DNA of 64,000 nucleotides from Acidocella facilis ATCC 35904 (GCF_000687875.1 NZ_JHYG01000005.1:222930-286929); one strand, 5' to 3'. Positions 54,181 through 63,160 are shown, counted from the stretch's first letter. Notes: generated from the letters alone by a model not told the origin. Translations and numbers: made by a program.

Positions 54181-55401
54181 CTACGCGGCATCCTGTTCAT
54201 CATTGTCGTTGTGAGCTGATCTTTTAGAAACCGACTCATTTTCCGTGGGGACGGCAAGCCGGCCGACGGAATTGACCGCTTCGAGCTGGCGATCGGCCTG
54301 GAGATGGGCGTAGCGGCTGGTTGTCGCAAGCTGCGTATGCCCGAGCAGCTTCCCAATATCGTAGAGCGGTACGCCGTCGTTGGCGAGCAGGCTGGCGAAG
54401 GTGTGGCGAAGGTCGTGCAGGCGCAAATCCTCCGGCAGATCCGCCGCAAGCTTCACGCGCGCCCAGACGCCGCGCAGCTCGGACAGCGCCTGCTCATCCC
54501 GGCGGGGCGATGGGAAGACGAATTCCGCGCCCGGCTGGCGCGGCTGCAGCTTCAGGACGGCGATGGCCTGATCGGAGAGAAAAATCGGGCGGCGGCGGCC
54601 GCTCTTGGAGCGCGGCACCCAGAGGATGCGGCGGTCGAAATCCACACAGGACCAGCGGGCCAGGAGAATCTCGGATTTCCGCGCGCCGGTCAGCGCGAGC
54701 AGCGCCACGGCCGAGGCCGCGCCCTGGTCCGGATCGGCCGCAAGGGCGAGGAGCAGCCCCTTCACCTGCGCGGCGTCCAAGAACATCTCGCGCCCCTCGG
54801 TGCGCAGCATCCCCGGCGAAGCCGCGGGGTTCCTTCCTTGGAAGAACTGCCACTCGATGGCCAGGTTGAAGGCCCGGCGCAGCGCGGCCAGATGCGCATT
54901 GACCCGCGATGCGGACAGCCCCTCGTCGATCATCCCCTTGCGAAACCGGGCGACGTGAAGCGGGGTGATCTCGTCCAGATGGAGCTTGCCCAGCGCCGGC
55001 ACCACGCGCAGCCGCATCAGCCCTTCGACCTCGACATAGGAGCGCAGCGTCTCCTTCGCGTGCGGCAGAATATGCTCTCTGACAAATGTCTCGAAGGTCG
55101 GAATGGCGCGCAGGCGGTCGCGCTCCGCCGCGGGGTCGCCCCCGCGCCACACATCGCCCTTGTACTTCAGCGCGAGCTTCCGCGCTTCGTCCGGCGTCAG
55201 CTCGGGGTGCTTCCCCAGCCTGATGTCGCGCACCTGCCCGCGCGCATTGCGGTAACGCAGGCGGTAGGTGATGCTACCCGTCGCGGCCAGTTCCATGTGA
55301 AATCCCGACAGTTGAGCATCCACGATGCGCAGTTTCTTCCTGCCGGCGGGCACCGCCGGCAGGTCGCGTAGCAGGGCCTTGTTCAGGGTGGCGATGGTCA
55401 C
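54181..55401 (-). CDS. Tyrosine integrase 2, coupled to the family B polymerase gene
   Basis: This 406-residue recombinase has the same layout as integrase 1, with catalytic Arg241 (LTGARKSE), His329 and Arg332 (LHDLRHTF), His355 (LGHTQ) and Tyr364 (TSRYAH). It shares FFQGRNPAASPGMLR-type sequence with integrase 1 but diverges elsewhere. The start is GTG 55401, which overlaps the polymerase stop (GTGA), so the two are translationally coupled. Integrase genes usually sit alone, and fusion into a polymerase operon recalls pipolins. Confidence 0.95.
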   Translation of the reverse strand: MTIATLNKALLRDLPAVPAGRKKLRIVDAQLSGFHMELAATGSITYRLRYRNARGQVRDIRLGKHPELTPDEARKLALKYKGDVWRGGDPAAERDRLRAIPTFETFVREHILPHAKETLRSYVEVEGLMRLRVVPALGKLHLDEITPLHVARFRKGMIDEGLSASRVNAHLAALRRAFNLAIEWQFFQGRNPAASPGMLRTEGREMFLDAAQVKGLLLALAADPDQGAASAVALLALTGARKSEILLARWSCVDFDRRILWVPRSKSGRRRPIFLSDQAIAVLKLQPRQPGAEFVFPSPRRDEQALSELRGVWARVKLAADLPEDLRLHDLRHTFASLLANDGVPLYDIGKLLGHTQLATTSRYAHLQADRQLEAVNSVGRLAVPTENESVSKRSAHNDNDEQDAA

Positions 55402-58328
55402 AAATCCTCCAGAACATCGGAAGCGGCATCGTGCGCGGCACTCTGTTTGGCTTCCGGATCGTCGCCAGCAAACGCCATTCGATAATCGAACGTCGGAAAG
55501 TGGCGAAGGATCACGGCCAGCAACTCCCGCGTCTCGGGTACCCAGGGTACACAGTGTGCCAGCAGAGGCGCCAAGCGGCGCCCGGCGTAGGTGATGTCGT
55601 CCTTGGTTACCTTGAAGCCAGCTTCAGTGAATGCCTCGGCGATGGCCCCAAGCTCTCGCGGCGGGAAATTAACCCCCCAAGCCCCCCGGCGTCCGGCTTG
55701 CAGGAATAGCCGCAGTAATATGCCCCTGGCATTGTCTTTACGAATCTGGAACGGCGGCTTGATGCCTGCGGCGGCCGCGGCATTGCGCAGAGCCACGCTG
55801 GCCTCGAAATAGGCCTCCCAATCGCGATAGTCTTCCAGGGTCTTGAAGACCCTTTCCCGTTCGCGCCCCCACCCCTCGACGCGTACCCGGGCAAACTCCG
55901 CCTCATCGAGCGTCCGCCAAGGCACGCTTTCCCATGCCACGCGCGCCTGGCGTATCCCCAGCGCCTGCATGCGCGGCCGCACCGGGCGGCGCTTGAAATC
56001 ATAGCGCATGTGCAAGGCCCGCTCGGGCTTCGCGAGAATAAGATCGCACTCCTTGGTGAACTGCTCCCGAGCCGAGATGAGATACTCGTGCTTGACCTTC
56101 ATGCCGATGTACTGATCCATATACAGACGCCGCATGAAGCGATTCTGGGCTACCGGATCCGACGCGGTATCGGGCTTCACGCTGCCCTTGGCGCAGACCA
56201 GTTCCTGGCCGGGGGCGGATAGCGCCGTAAACGTCGTGCGCACCGCCACCGAGATGAGCTGCCGCGCGCCGTGCTTCGGCTCCGGGTCCAGCACCTCGCG
56301 CTCGCCGAACAACCGCTCGCGGATGTCGGCAAAATATGAGCAGAGCGGGCCGTTCAGCTTCAGGCGCTCGATCGGCACGTTGGTCAGCAGGCCGTCGGTG
56401 GTGGCGGTGACCACGGTGCCGTTATCGGGCAAGCCCGCGAGGATTTCACCCAGCACAGCGCGGATGAAGCTGGTGGCCCAGGCGGCCAGGAAGGGTTCGG
56501 TGAGCGGCGATTGCAGGATGGGCTGCGAGCGCATGGTGCGGGGGTCGAAACCGTTCTTGTCCTTTAGCCCTTGGCCCGTGAGCCCATAGGCCGAGTTGCC
56601 GACCTCCTTCCACAGCTCGTTCAGCGCGGCATGGGTCTTCTTGGGGAACTCGCGGCGCTTGGTCTGCACCAGACGGGTGAAATCCTCAAAAATCCGCGTC
56701 TCGGAGCACCACGGCGCCTTGAAGCCTTGGATGATCTCGATCTCGGCGCCCATGCGGCGGGCGAGGTAGATCTCCGGCGCGCAGGCGTACACGCGATCTT
56801 CCTGACGCCCCTCAAGCGGAAAGACCAACCCGCCGTTGGCGGCCCGCACCGGCAGGCACGGGAACCGCGTGCCGGCGGGGAACCGGAAGGTGACCCAGGC
56901 AATGCCCATGTCGTCGATGCCGAAAGCGTCGGGGTCGGCCTCCTGGCGGATGCGGCGATGGTCGACCGGCCGCAGGGCCACCAGCGCCGTGGTATAAGCG
57001 CCGGGCAGGTCGTAATCGTACCACATCCCTACCGGCGTGGGGCCGTGGTAGAAGCACTCATTGCGGCCACCGTGGTAGGCGTTGCAGGCCATCTGGTAGT
57101 AGATGGCCAATCCCGGAGATACCGCGTCCCGCTTCACGGTACGAAACTTTCGGGTCCGCGCATCGAAACGCTGCTCGGTACGGGTCTCGCGGCCCATGAG
57201 CGCGGCAAGCGCATCGCCACCGCCGGCCTTCTGGCGGACAAGCGCCGCCGAAATGCCCGCGAGCGTGCTCGGCAGGTGCTTCAGGCCGAATTGCTCCCGG
57301 GCCATCTTTTCGACCCATAGCCCGTAGGCCAGGGTGATTTTGGCATCGTTAAGTGCGTATTCCTCGGCCTGATCGCGAAAATCCCGGAACACGAGGTCCA
57401 TCCGCTCTTTGCCATAGCGGGCCTCGAGCTCCATGCCCTGGCATTCCGGGCGCTCCTCGGTGGCCGTATCGGGAATGCCCAGGTCCCGATGAAGGTCCAG
57501 CTTGGGCACGCCGATCATCTTGCCGACATAGGCCAATCCCTTGCCGCCCGGGGTCAGCTTGATCGTATCCACAAACCGGAGCCGGACCGAAAAGGCACGC
57601 CCCTCGCTGTTACGCAGATACACCGGCTCGGGTGTATGCGGTACACCCTCAATGCCATCTTGGACGTCGTCGGCCTCGTCCCTAGCGACCAGGCGCAGGC
57701 CCTCCTCGCCCTCCAGCCTGTGTCCGCCGTGCCGGCTCACTACGGTCTTTCCAAGCCCGCGAAATTCCCGCTTGGCGGCCCAAAAATCGCCGAAGGAGGA
57801 GAGGTCACCGCGCATGAAGTGCCCGAACGCGACAATCCGATCGGGCATGCTCGCGAGCGTGCCCTCCTTCAACGCCTTGGAAATCAGTCTTTGGAAGAAC
57901 TGCCCCACGGTCGGACGATCCTGCCGAGTGCGGCCGCGGGGGTAGAAAATCAAGCTCGTTTTGCGCGCGCCGCAAGCGAGTTCCGCCGTGATGCACAGCA
58001 CTTCGTTGACGCGACCGCCCTTGCCGTCGGGCACAGTCACCCATTCGGCGTCGAAGCCCACGCGCACGGGCGGGCCAAAGTAACGCGACACGGGCGGCGT
58101 CAGTCGCGGTCCCGCGTTCAGTTTCTTGAGGCTCTTGGCAAGAGCCTGCTTCATCTGCCGGCGGACAGAAGCCGCCCTATGGCGCGAGCCCTTCAGGCGC
58201 TCCAGCGCCTCCTGCCCGCGCGGGCTCAGAACGTCGGCGCTGCCGCCACTCTGCTTACGCTCGAGCAGCGCCAACAGCGCTGGGTCAAGCTTGTCAAGTT
58301 CAGGTTCGTTTCTGGTGTCCACGATCAA
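55398..58328 (-). CDS. Family B DNA polymerase of protein-primed type (piPolB-like), with 3'-5' exonuclease
   Basis: The 976-residue protein has exonuclease motifs VGFDAEW (Asp93, Glu95), GHFMRGDLSSF (Asp175) and EYALNDAKIT (Tyr324, Asp328). The polymerase motifs include NAYHGGRNE (YxGG, 418-421, typical of protein-primed enzymes), motif A YDLPGAYTTAL (Asp440, Tyr445), motif B KEVGNSAYG (Lys574, Tyr581) and motif C TATTDG (Asp645, with the usual first Asp replaced by Thr). Extra N-terminal (about 85) and long C-terminal (about 250) parts surround the core. It overlaps integrase 2. Pipolin piPolB, linear-plasmid or viral polymerases are the nearest types. Primer use cannot be judged from sequence. 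Confidence 0.85.
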   Translation of the reverse strand: MIVDTRNEPELDKLDPALLALLERKQSGGSADVLSPRGQEALERLKGSRHRAASVRRQMKQALAKSLKKLNAGPRLTPPVSRYFGPPVRVGFDAEWVTVPDGKGGRVNEVLCITAELACGARKTSLIFYPRGRTRQDRPTVGQFFQRLISKALKEGTLASMPDRIVAFGHFMRGDLSSFGDFWAAKREFRGLGKTVVSRHGGHRLEGEEGLRLVARDEADDVQDGIEGVPHTPEPVYLRNSEGRAFSVRLRFVDTIKLTPGGKGLAYVGKMIGVPKLDLHRDLGIPDTATEERPECQGMELEARYGKERMDLVFRDFRDQAEEYALNDAKITLAYGLWVEKMAREQFGLKHLPSTLAGISAALVRQKAGGGDALAALMGRETRTEQRFDARTRKFRTVKRDAVSPGLAIYYQMACNAYHGGRNECFYHGPTPVGMWYDYDLPGAYTTALVALRPVDHRRIRQEADPDAFGIDDMGIAWVTFRFPAGTRFPCLPVRAANGGLVFPLEGRQEDRVYACAPEIYLARRMGAEIEIIQGFKAPWCSETRIFEDFTRLVQTKRREFPKKTHAALNELWKEVGNSAYGLTGQGLKDKNGFDPRTMRSQPILQSPLTEPFLAAWATSFIRAVLGEILAGLPDNGTVVTATTDGLLTNVPIERLKLNGPLCSYFADIRERLFGEREVLDPEPKHGARQLISVAVRTTFTALSAPGQELVCAKGSVKPDTASDPVAQNRFMRRLYMDQYIGMKVKHEYLISAREQFTKECDLILAKPERALHMRYDFKRRPVRPRMQALGIRQARVAWESVPWRTLDEAEFARVRVEGWGRERERVFKTLEDYRDWEAYFEASVALRNAAAAAGIKPPFQIRKDNARGILLRLFLQAGRRGAWGVNFPPRELGAIAEAFTEAGFKVTKDDITYAGRRLAPLLAHCVPWVPETRELLAVILRHFPTFDYRMAFAGDDPEAKQSAAHDAASDVLEDL

Positions 58329-58375
58329 TTCCCAAAGTGAGCCGCCCGGGCTTGCGCCCGGGCGGCGGAACGCGG

Positions 58376-58750
58376 CTAGGCTTCGGCATCGCTGGCGCTG
58401 CGGCGGCGCGGCTGGGCCGCGGGTGCCGACGCCTGGGCGGTGCTGGTCTCGGCCACGTCGACGTCCACCCAGCCGTTCTCAGCCGCCCAGGCCGGGTCGG
58501 CTTCGGCCGCCAGCCGCCCCCAGTTAATCTGCTGCAGCGGCCTGTGCGGCCTATGATTGTCCAGCACATCTGCCATCGCGTCGCGCCATGTGACCGCAAC
58601 GCGCGCGGAAGTTTCCACGTAATCGAGCAACTCATCCGGGCTCGTGCCGAGGATGATGAGGCCGGTTTCAACGGCCTTCACACCGCCGATGCGGAAAATG
58701 TTGAAGCTGCAGCCGCTGGGCGACCGCAGGAAGGCAGGAGCGTATGCCAT
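58376..58750 (-). CDS. Hypothetical protein upstream of the polymerase gene
   Basis: This 124-residue protein is not recognised. It has a small folded-looking N-terminal part (MAYAPAFLRSPSGCSFNIFRIGGVKAVETGLIILGTSPDELLDYVETSARVAVTWRDAM) and a disordered, Ala/Pro-rich C-terminus ending RRRSASDAEA. AAGGA precedes ATG 58750. It lies 47 bp before the polymerase on the same strand, so it may be a replication accessory such as a DNA-binding protein. That is inference from position. Confidence 0.6.
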   Translation of the reverse strand: MAYAPAFLRSPSGCSFNIFRIGGVKAVETGLIILGTSPDELLDYVETSARVAVTWRDAMADVLDNHRPHRPLQQINWGRLAAEADPAWAAENGWVDVDVAETSTAQASAPAAQPRRRSASDAEA

Positions 58751-58810
58751 GCTTAATCCTTCAAATCTGAAAATTGTGCCCCCTCCCACAGGGGCTTTGT
58801 CATGGGCATC

Positions 58811-59722
58811 CTAGTTTTGGCGTTCCACCTCCTTGGCCTCATCCGAGGCCCGGTCATGCTGGGGCTCGTCACTGCCACTGGGAGTGTCACCTTCAGGCGC
58901 AGGCAACGGCATCTCAGGGGCGCTTCCGTTGGGCCCACCGACGGCGGGGCGCACATACGCGGCCTTGCCACCCGTGATGGTAACCACCACCGCCACAGTG
59001 CCCTCCAGCTCCGGCGGCAGGCCTGTAAGGAACAAGGGGCGGCGCGGTTGGGTCGCGCATCCCTCACCCTGAGCACGCTTCGCGCGCCGAGCCTCCGCCG
59101 CGCAGCCGTCGATGCCGCGCTTGGTCCCCTTCACGAAATCCGCGACACTCTGATCGGGCTGCTTCCCCGTGCTGATAAACTGCAGAGCTGCTGCGAACTT
59201 GGACGCCAGTTTATTATCGATCGACGGCGCCGTGGCACGGATGACGCACAAGAACGGGTTTTTCAGCGTAGCCTTGTTGCAAGTCAGCTTGTTCGCTTGG
59301 CAGTAAGATTTGAACTTGCCTATTTCGAAGAGGGGATTGCTAACCAACTCGAGGCAGTTCCCCAAAAGCACGTACTGCCATCGATCGCTTTCAGCGAAAT
59401 TGCTCATGCACGACTGCGATGCGGAGCGGTTCTCGCGAGTGAACCGCTCAAAGAGCTCGACGCACGCCTTGCCGATCTTCAATTCAAGGCTCTCCGCCTT
59501 GTCGGAGGCCTTCGCGCCCTTAACACTCCCGCGGGGCTTTTCCTCAGTAACCGGCGCCGTCGCCGGCGACATCAAAGTTTCGCTACGTCTCGAAAGCTCC
59601 GGCGCCTCGAACTGGCTCGGAGAGGGCGCGACGAGACCCTGGATGCCGCCATCCCCGGGCACCATGGCCGCGGAGGTCAATGCGTCTTGCGTACCCCCCG
59701 AGAATTCCTGAACGTTGCTCAT
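58811..59722 (-). CDS. Hypothetical protein, first gene of the polymerase operon
   Basis: This 303-residue protein has no recognised family. Residues 1-85 look disordered (Ser, Pro, Gly rich). A middle domain of about 120 residues (SLELKIGKACVELFERFT to SVADFVKGTKRGIDGC) has five cysteines. The C-terminus is acidic and disordered (EMPLPAPEGDTPSGSDEPQHDRASDEAKE), as in single-stranded DNA-binding proteins. AAAGGGG precedes ATG 59722. It is followed by the 124-residue gene, the polymerase and integrase 2, and is divergent from the 449-residue gene. Confidence 0.65.
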   Translation of the reverse strand: MSNVQEFSGGTQDALTSAAMVPGDGGIQGLVAPSPSQFEAPELSRRSETLMSPATAPVTEEKPRGSVKGAKASDKAESLELKIGKACVELFERFTRENRSASQSCMSNFAESDRWQYVLLGNCLELVSNPLFEIGKFKSYCQANKLTCNKATLKNPFLCVIRATAPSIDNKLASKFAAALQFISTGKQPDQSVADFVKGTKRGIDGCAAEARRAKRAQGEGCATQPRRPLFLTGLPPELEGTVAVVVTITGGKAAYVRPAVGGPNGSAPEMPLPAPEGDTPSGSDEPQHDRASDEAKEVERQN

Positions 59723-59891
59723 TTGAACCCCTTTCTCATGTCGGCCAGCGAAGCGCTGTCGATCGGGGGCATACGTACGCACCCCAGAGGAGGCGTGCGA
59801 TTTCCGAGTTGCTATCCGAGGGGCTTTCTTTCGGACATCAGTTCGGGCAAGCTACGGACACTCTAACCCGCCCCATAAGCTTGATCTCTCA

Positions 59892-61241
59892 ATGTCCCTT
59901 ATGCCCCTCAGTCACGCGTTCCTTTTTGCTCTCGGAACCTTGGAGGCTGCGTGGGACGTTCCTGAAGCTGAACGCCTCGGCTCATCGGGTGGAGAGGAAG
60001 AATTGTATTCTTGGTATGCCTTTGGCTGTGAACCGACGGGAGCGGCCCTCAAAGAGGCTCTTGAACATCTAGGGTGGAGAAAATGGCTACCCAATATTGA
60101 CAAAAGTGCCGATGCTGACGAACTGGCCTTGTATCACCTTTATCGCGAGTGGCCCGAGGGGCTCTACCAAAGCGGTCGTCTACGCAAAAAGAACGCAAAA
60201 GAGCCGATTTTTATTGTGCCTAGAGTGCCCTCTGCTTCTGAACGCTCGGCATTGATGAAGGATGCCGAGGACCCGGACACTATAGGATCAGATCATGAGC
60301 GGCGGCTTGTTGAAGTCATCCGTTTTTTTAACAGCATCATTTTATTGGGAAAACTTACTCTAGTTGGAGACAGCGTGGCCGGTCACCTGGACAGGGCCAC
60401 GCCCTCAAGATCGGAAGCCGAGGAATACGCGCCAGCATACAACGGCAATACTCTTGAGGAAGTTTTTATCAATTTCCGAAACAACACCATCCGATTCAGA
60501 AATGATCGAGACAGCCCATTCCCCCCTGAGGACGAGGAATTTGAAAGTAGCTTAAGCACAAAATTTTTAGTTCACAGACGCAACTTGAATAATTTGATCC
60601 ACGACTGGCTGGATGAAACGCCGGAACATGATGACATTCATGATCTGTCTTTCGAAGTGAAGTTCTTTGGCAGATACACCCAATTCGCGGGAGACGAGCA
60701 CCTGGAACCTGACGTCTACGGGATTTACCTTGCAGGATCGAACTCCCCTTTGTCGTTTGATCTTACAGGAAAACCCCGAATCGAAGAGGGGTTCATGGCG
60801 ATCGATTTTCTGAACAGGAACAGGGGTGTCAAGATTTCTCATCAACTACTTTCCAGACTTACGTGGCGTCTGGAAAATCAGAAGGTACCGGTTCAGGACA
60901 ATGGGAAGGATGCCAATAAAGTTAGTCAAGAACTGAAAGAAATCGGCTTCAAAATGTACCGCGGAGAAATCGACATCCCAGAGGCTCACATCCGCTGTGC
61001 AGAATTGCTGTCGAAATACGAAGACCAACGTGTCCCACGCGCAATTCCGCACACCCCAGAATTTGGAAAAGGACTGTTTTCACAGTACGATGAGTTTGAA
61101 TACAGAAAGTCGGAACTGATCAAGAAAATCAAAAGAGCGTGTGTCGAGATTGGAAAGTCGGATGCACGTGGAAAGAAAATCTCCGAATACATCGAGCTTA
61201 ACTTGCAGAAAGAACTCTATTACCTGCTCTTTCGCATATAA
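59892..61241 (+). CDS. Unknown 449-residue protein of lower GC
   Basis: The protein starts MSLMPLSHAFLFALGTLEAAWDVPEAERLG and shows no motif I recognise. It looks soluble, charged and mostly helical, with a lysine-rich C-terminus (YRKSELIKKIKRACVEIGKSDARGKKISEYI). Features include a lone HDWLDE segment and a KFFGRYTQFAGDEHLEPDVYG segment. Codon use and base composition are clearly AT-richer than the flanking polymerase operon, so it came from a different source. It stands alone between the polymerase operon and fic, a position typical of island cargo such as defence genes. Confidence 0.7.
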   Translation: MSLMPLSHAFLFALGTLEAAWDVPEAERLGSSGGEEELYSWYAFGCEPTGAALKEALEHLGWRKWLPNIDKSADADELALYHLYREWPEGLYQSGRLRKKNAKEPIFIVPRVPSASERSALMKDAEDPDTIGSDHERRLVEVIRFFNSIILLGKLTLVGDSVAGHLDRATPSRSEAEEYAPAYNGNTLEEVFINFRNNTIRFRNDRDSPFPPEDEEFESSLSTKFLVHRRNLNNLIHDWLDETPEHDDIHDLSFEVKFFGRYTQFAGDEHLEPDVYGIYLAGSNSPLSFDLTGKPRIEEGFMAIDFLNRNRGVKISHQLLSRLTWRLENQKVPVQDNGKDANKVSQELKEIGFKMYRGEIDIPEAHIRCAELLSKYEDQRVPRAIPHTPEFGKGLFSQYDEFEYRKSELIKKIKRACVEIGKSDARGKKISEYIELNLQKELYYLLFRI

Positions 61242-61392
61242 GTATACTCGGTGGGGAGGCTGTGCCGGTATGAGATGGTGTAGAGCTCGCACACTCTATT
61301 CCCCAACACGGGAATTACACCAAAGCCCGGCAGCTCGGCGCCAGACGCCACTTATGGAAACTTATCACCACGGCCTGGGCCGCCCGCGTCAC

Positions 61393-62505
61393 CTATGGCT
61401 GTGGAAGGCGTAGGCTGTAGCTGGTGCTTCGCCCGCCGGCCTCGTCTTTCATCAGGATACCGTGCGCGATGAGGTCCAGAATATCCCGGCCCGCCGTATC
61501 CTGCGAGCATTTGGCGAGCTTGGCGTATTTCGAGGAGGTGAGCTTGCCGATGAACCCGTTCAGCAGCCGGTTGACGATCCCGCGCTGGCGGTCGTTAAGC
61601 GAGACAGTGCTCTGCGCTTCCCAGAACCTGGCCTTCTGCAGGACGGCTTCCAAAACGACCTCCGCCGCGGCGAACGCGCGATCCAGACAGCCCAGGAACC
61701 ATGCGATCCAAGGCGTAATATCGAGGTCACCTTTCTGCGTGGCCTCCAGCACCTGATAATAGGCATTTCGCTCGACCCGAATTTGGGCCGACATGCTGTA
61801 GAATCGCTGGCCCGTCCGCTCGGAGCGCGCCAGCGCCATGTCGGCGATGGCGCGGGCGATGCGACCATTGCCATCATCGAACGGATGGATGGTCACGAAC
61901 CATAAATGAGCCAGGGCGGCGCCGAGGACCGGGTCAATGTCGCCGGGCGCGTTGAACCAGGCGAAGAAGGCGTCCATGTCGGCTGGTAGCTTGGCCGCGG
62001 CCGGTGCCTGGTAATGAATGCGCTCACGCCCGAGGGGACCGGAGACCACCTGCATAGGTCCGCTTTCATCGGTCCGCCAGGTACCGACCATGATGCGGCT
62101 CATGCCGCTGCGCCCCGCGGGAAACAAGGCGGCCTGCCACCCGCACAGCCGCTCAGCGGTCAGTGAGGCCGCGTAGTTCTGGGTGGCGTCGAGCATCATC
62201 TCAACCACGCCCTCCACATGCCGGTCGACCGGGGTAAGGGCACCGATATCCATACCCAGCCGGCGCGCCACCGAGGAGCGGACCTGCTCGCGGTCCAGCG
62301 TCTCGCCCTCGATTTCGCTGGATTTGATCACTTCCTCGGTCAAGGATTGCAGCACCGCCTCGGCACGTAACGGGAATCCCAGCGCCTCCATGCGGCCGAT
62401 CAGCCGCCCCTGGTGATGGCGCACCACCGCCAGCGGGGCCAGGATGACGTTCTGATCCCAGTGAAATTTCGGCCACTCCGGCAGCTGGTGGATATAGGTT
62501 GCCAT
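61393..62505 (-). CDS. Fic family protein with DUF4172 and winged helix
   Basis: The 370-residue protein has an N-terminal DUF4172-like region and the inhibitory motif SSEIEGE (Ser62 to Gly67, class II position). The Fic core has HPFDDGNGRIAR with catalytic His207, and the C-terminal winged helix is at about 315-370 (LNDRQRGIVNRLLNG, KCSQDTAGRDILDLIAHGIL). Fic enzymes transfer AMP or similar groups to protein hydroxyls. The intact inhibitory motif suggests self-restrained activity. The winged helix may bind the palindromic region upstream. The start is ATG 62505. Confidence 0.92.
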   Translation of the reverse strand: MATYIHQLPEWPKFHWDQNVILAPLAVVRHHQGRLIGRMEALGFPLRAEAVLQSLTEEVIKSSEIEGETLDREQVRSSVARRLGMDIGALTPVDRHVEGVVEMMLDATQNYAASLTAERLCGWQAALFPAGRSGMSRIMVGTWRTDESGPMQVVSGPLGRERIHYQAPAAAKLPADMDAFFAWFNAPGDIDPVLGAALAHLWFVTIHPFDDGNGRIARAIADMALARSERTGQRFYSMSAQIRVERNAYYQVLEATQKGDLDITPWIAWFLGCLDRAFAAAEVVLEAVLQKARFWEAQSTVSLNDRQRGIVNRLLNGFIGKLTSSKYAKLAKCSQDTAGRDILDLIAHGILMKDEAGGRSTSYSLRLPQP

Positions 62506-62518
62506 TTCCCGCACTTTC

Positions 62519-62602
62519 TGCGGAGATTATGGCGGGAACCACCACACCACGCAACCACATTCTCCGCATAAATTGCGGTGATTATGTCTGTTAATCTCCG
62601 CA
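62519..62602. promoter_or_regulatory. Inverted-repeat operator region upstream of fic
   Basis: TGCGGAGATTA (62519-62529) and TAATCTCCGCA (62592-62602) are perfect 11-bp inverted repeats. Between them, CTCCGCATAAATTGCGGTGATTATG holds related half sites in both directions. The cluster starts 13 bp upstream of the fic start and fits autoregulation by the Fic winged-helix domain. Confidence 0.55.
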
Positions 62603-62707
62603 TGGGTCTCGCCCTGCCGGCCTTGCCCCTGATTCAGGAACACTCCGGACCGATCCTGCGCGCCGGATTTTTTGGCCCTTCTGCCCAAAAGATGCTACAA
62701 AGCCTCT

Positions 62708-62881
62708 ATGAGCCAAGCCGTTCAACCCACTGACCCCGATCTTGAAACCGAGCGTCAACTGCTGGAAGCCGCTGTTGCAGAAGCGCGTGCGGATGACCGC
62801 CCCAGCGTATCGCACGATCAGGTGCGGGCTGATATGTTGCGCGAGATCGAGCGTCTGAAACTCAAGACAGCCAAACATTAA
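62708..62881 (+). CDS. ParD/RelB-like antitoxin
   Basis: This 57-residue acidic protein starts MSQAVQPTDPDLETERQLLE and ends with the helix VRADMLREIERLKLKTAKH. It has the size and placement of an addiction-module antitoxin and lies 3 bp before a ParE-type toxin gene. No separate DNA-binding domain is obvious. Confidence 0.75.
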   Translation: MSQAVQPTDPDLETERQLLEAAVAEARADDRPSVSHDQVRADMLREIERLKLKTAKH

Positions 62882-62884
62882 GCT

Positions 62885-63160
62885 GTGAAGGTTGAATGGC
62901 GCCAGAGCGCGCTCGATGACCGGACGGCGATTATCGCGTATCTTGAGCCGTTGAATCCGCATGCCGCCGCGAACTTGTTGCAAGCCCTCGTGCTCGCGGG
63001 CGACAGCCTGACACTCTTTCCACACAGGGGGCGGCCGGGTTTGGCGGCGGGCACGCGCGAGTTGGTGGCCGTGTGGCCCTACCTCATCGTGTACGAAATC
63101 GATGCGACGGCTAACAGGGTGAGCATCCTACGTGTCTGGCATGGCGCCCAGGACCGTTAA
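62885..63160 (+). CDS. parE: ParE/RelE family toxin
   Basis: The 91-residue protein has the RelE/ParE fold pattern: VEWRQSALDDRTAIIAYLEPLNPHAAANLL, FPHRGRPGLAAGTRELVAVWPYLIVYEI and ILRVWHGAQDR at the C-terminus, including the conserved Arg and Tyr. ParE-type toxins inhibit gyrase and RelE types cleave mRNA, and the ending WHGAQDR favours the ParE side. The start is GTG 62885, next to the antitoxin stop. Confidence 0.88.
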   Translation: MKVEWRQSALDDRTAIIAYLEPLNPHAAANLLQALVLAGDSLTLFPHRGRPGLAAGTRELVAVWPYLIVYEIDATANRVSILRVWHGAQDR

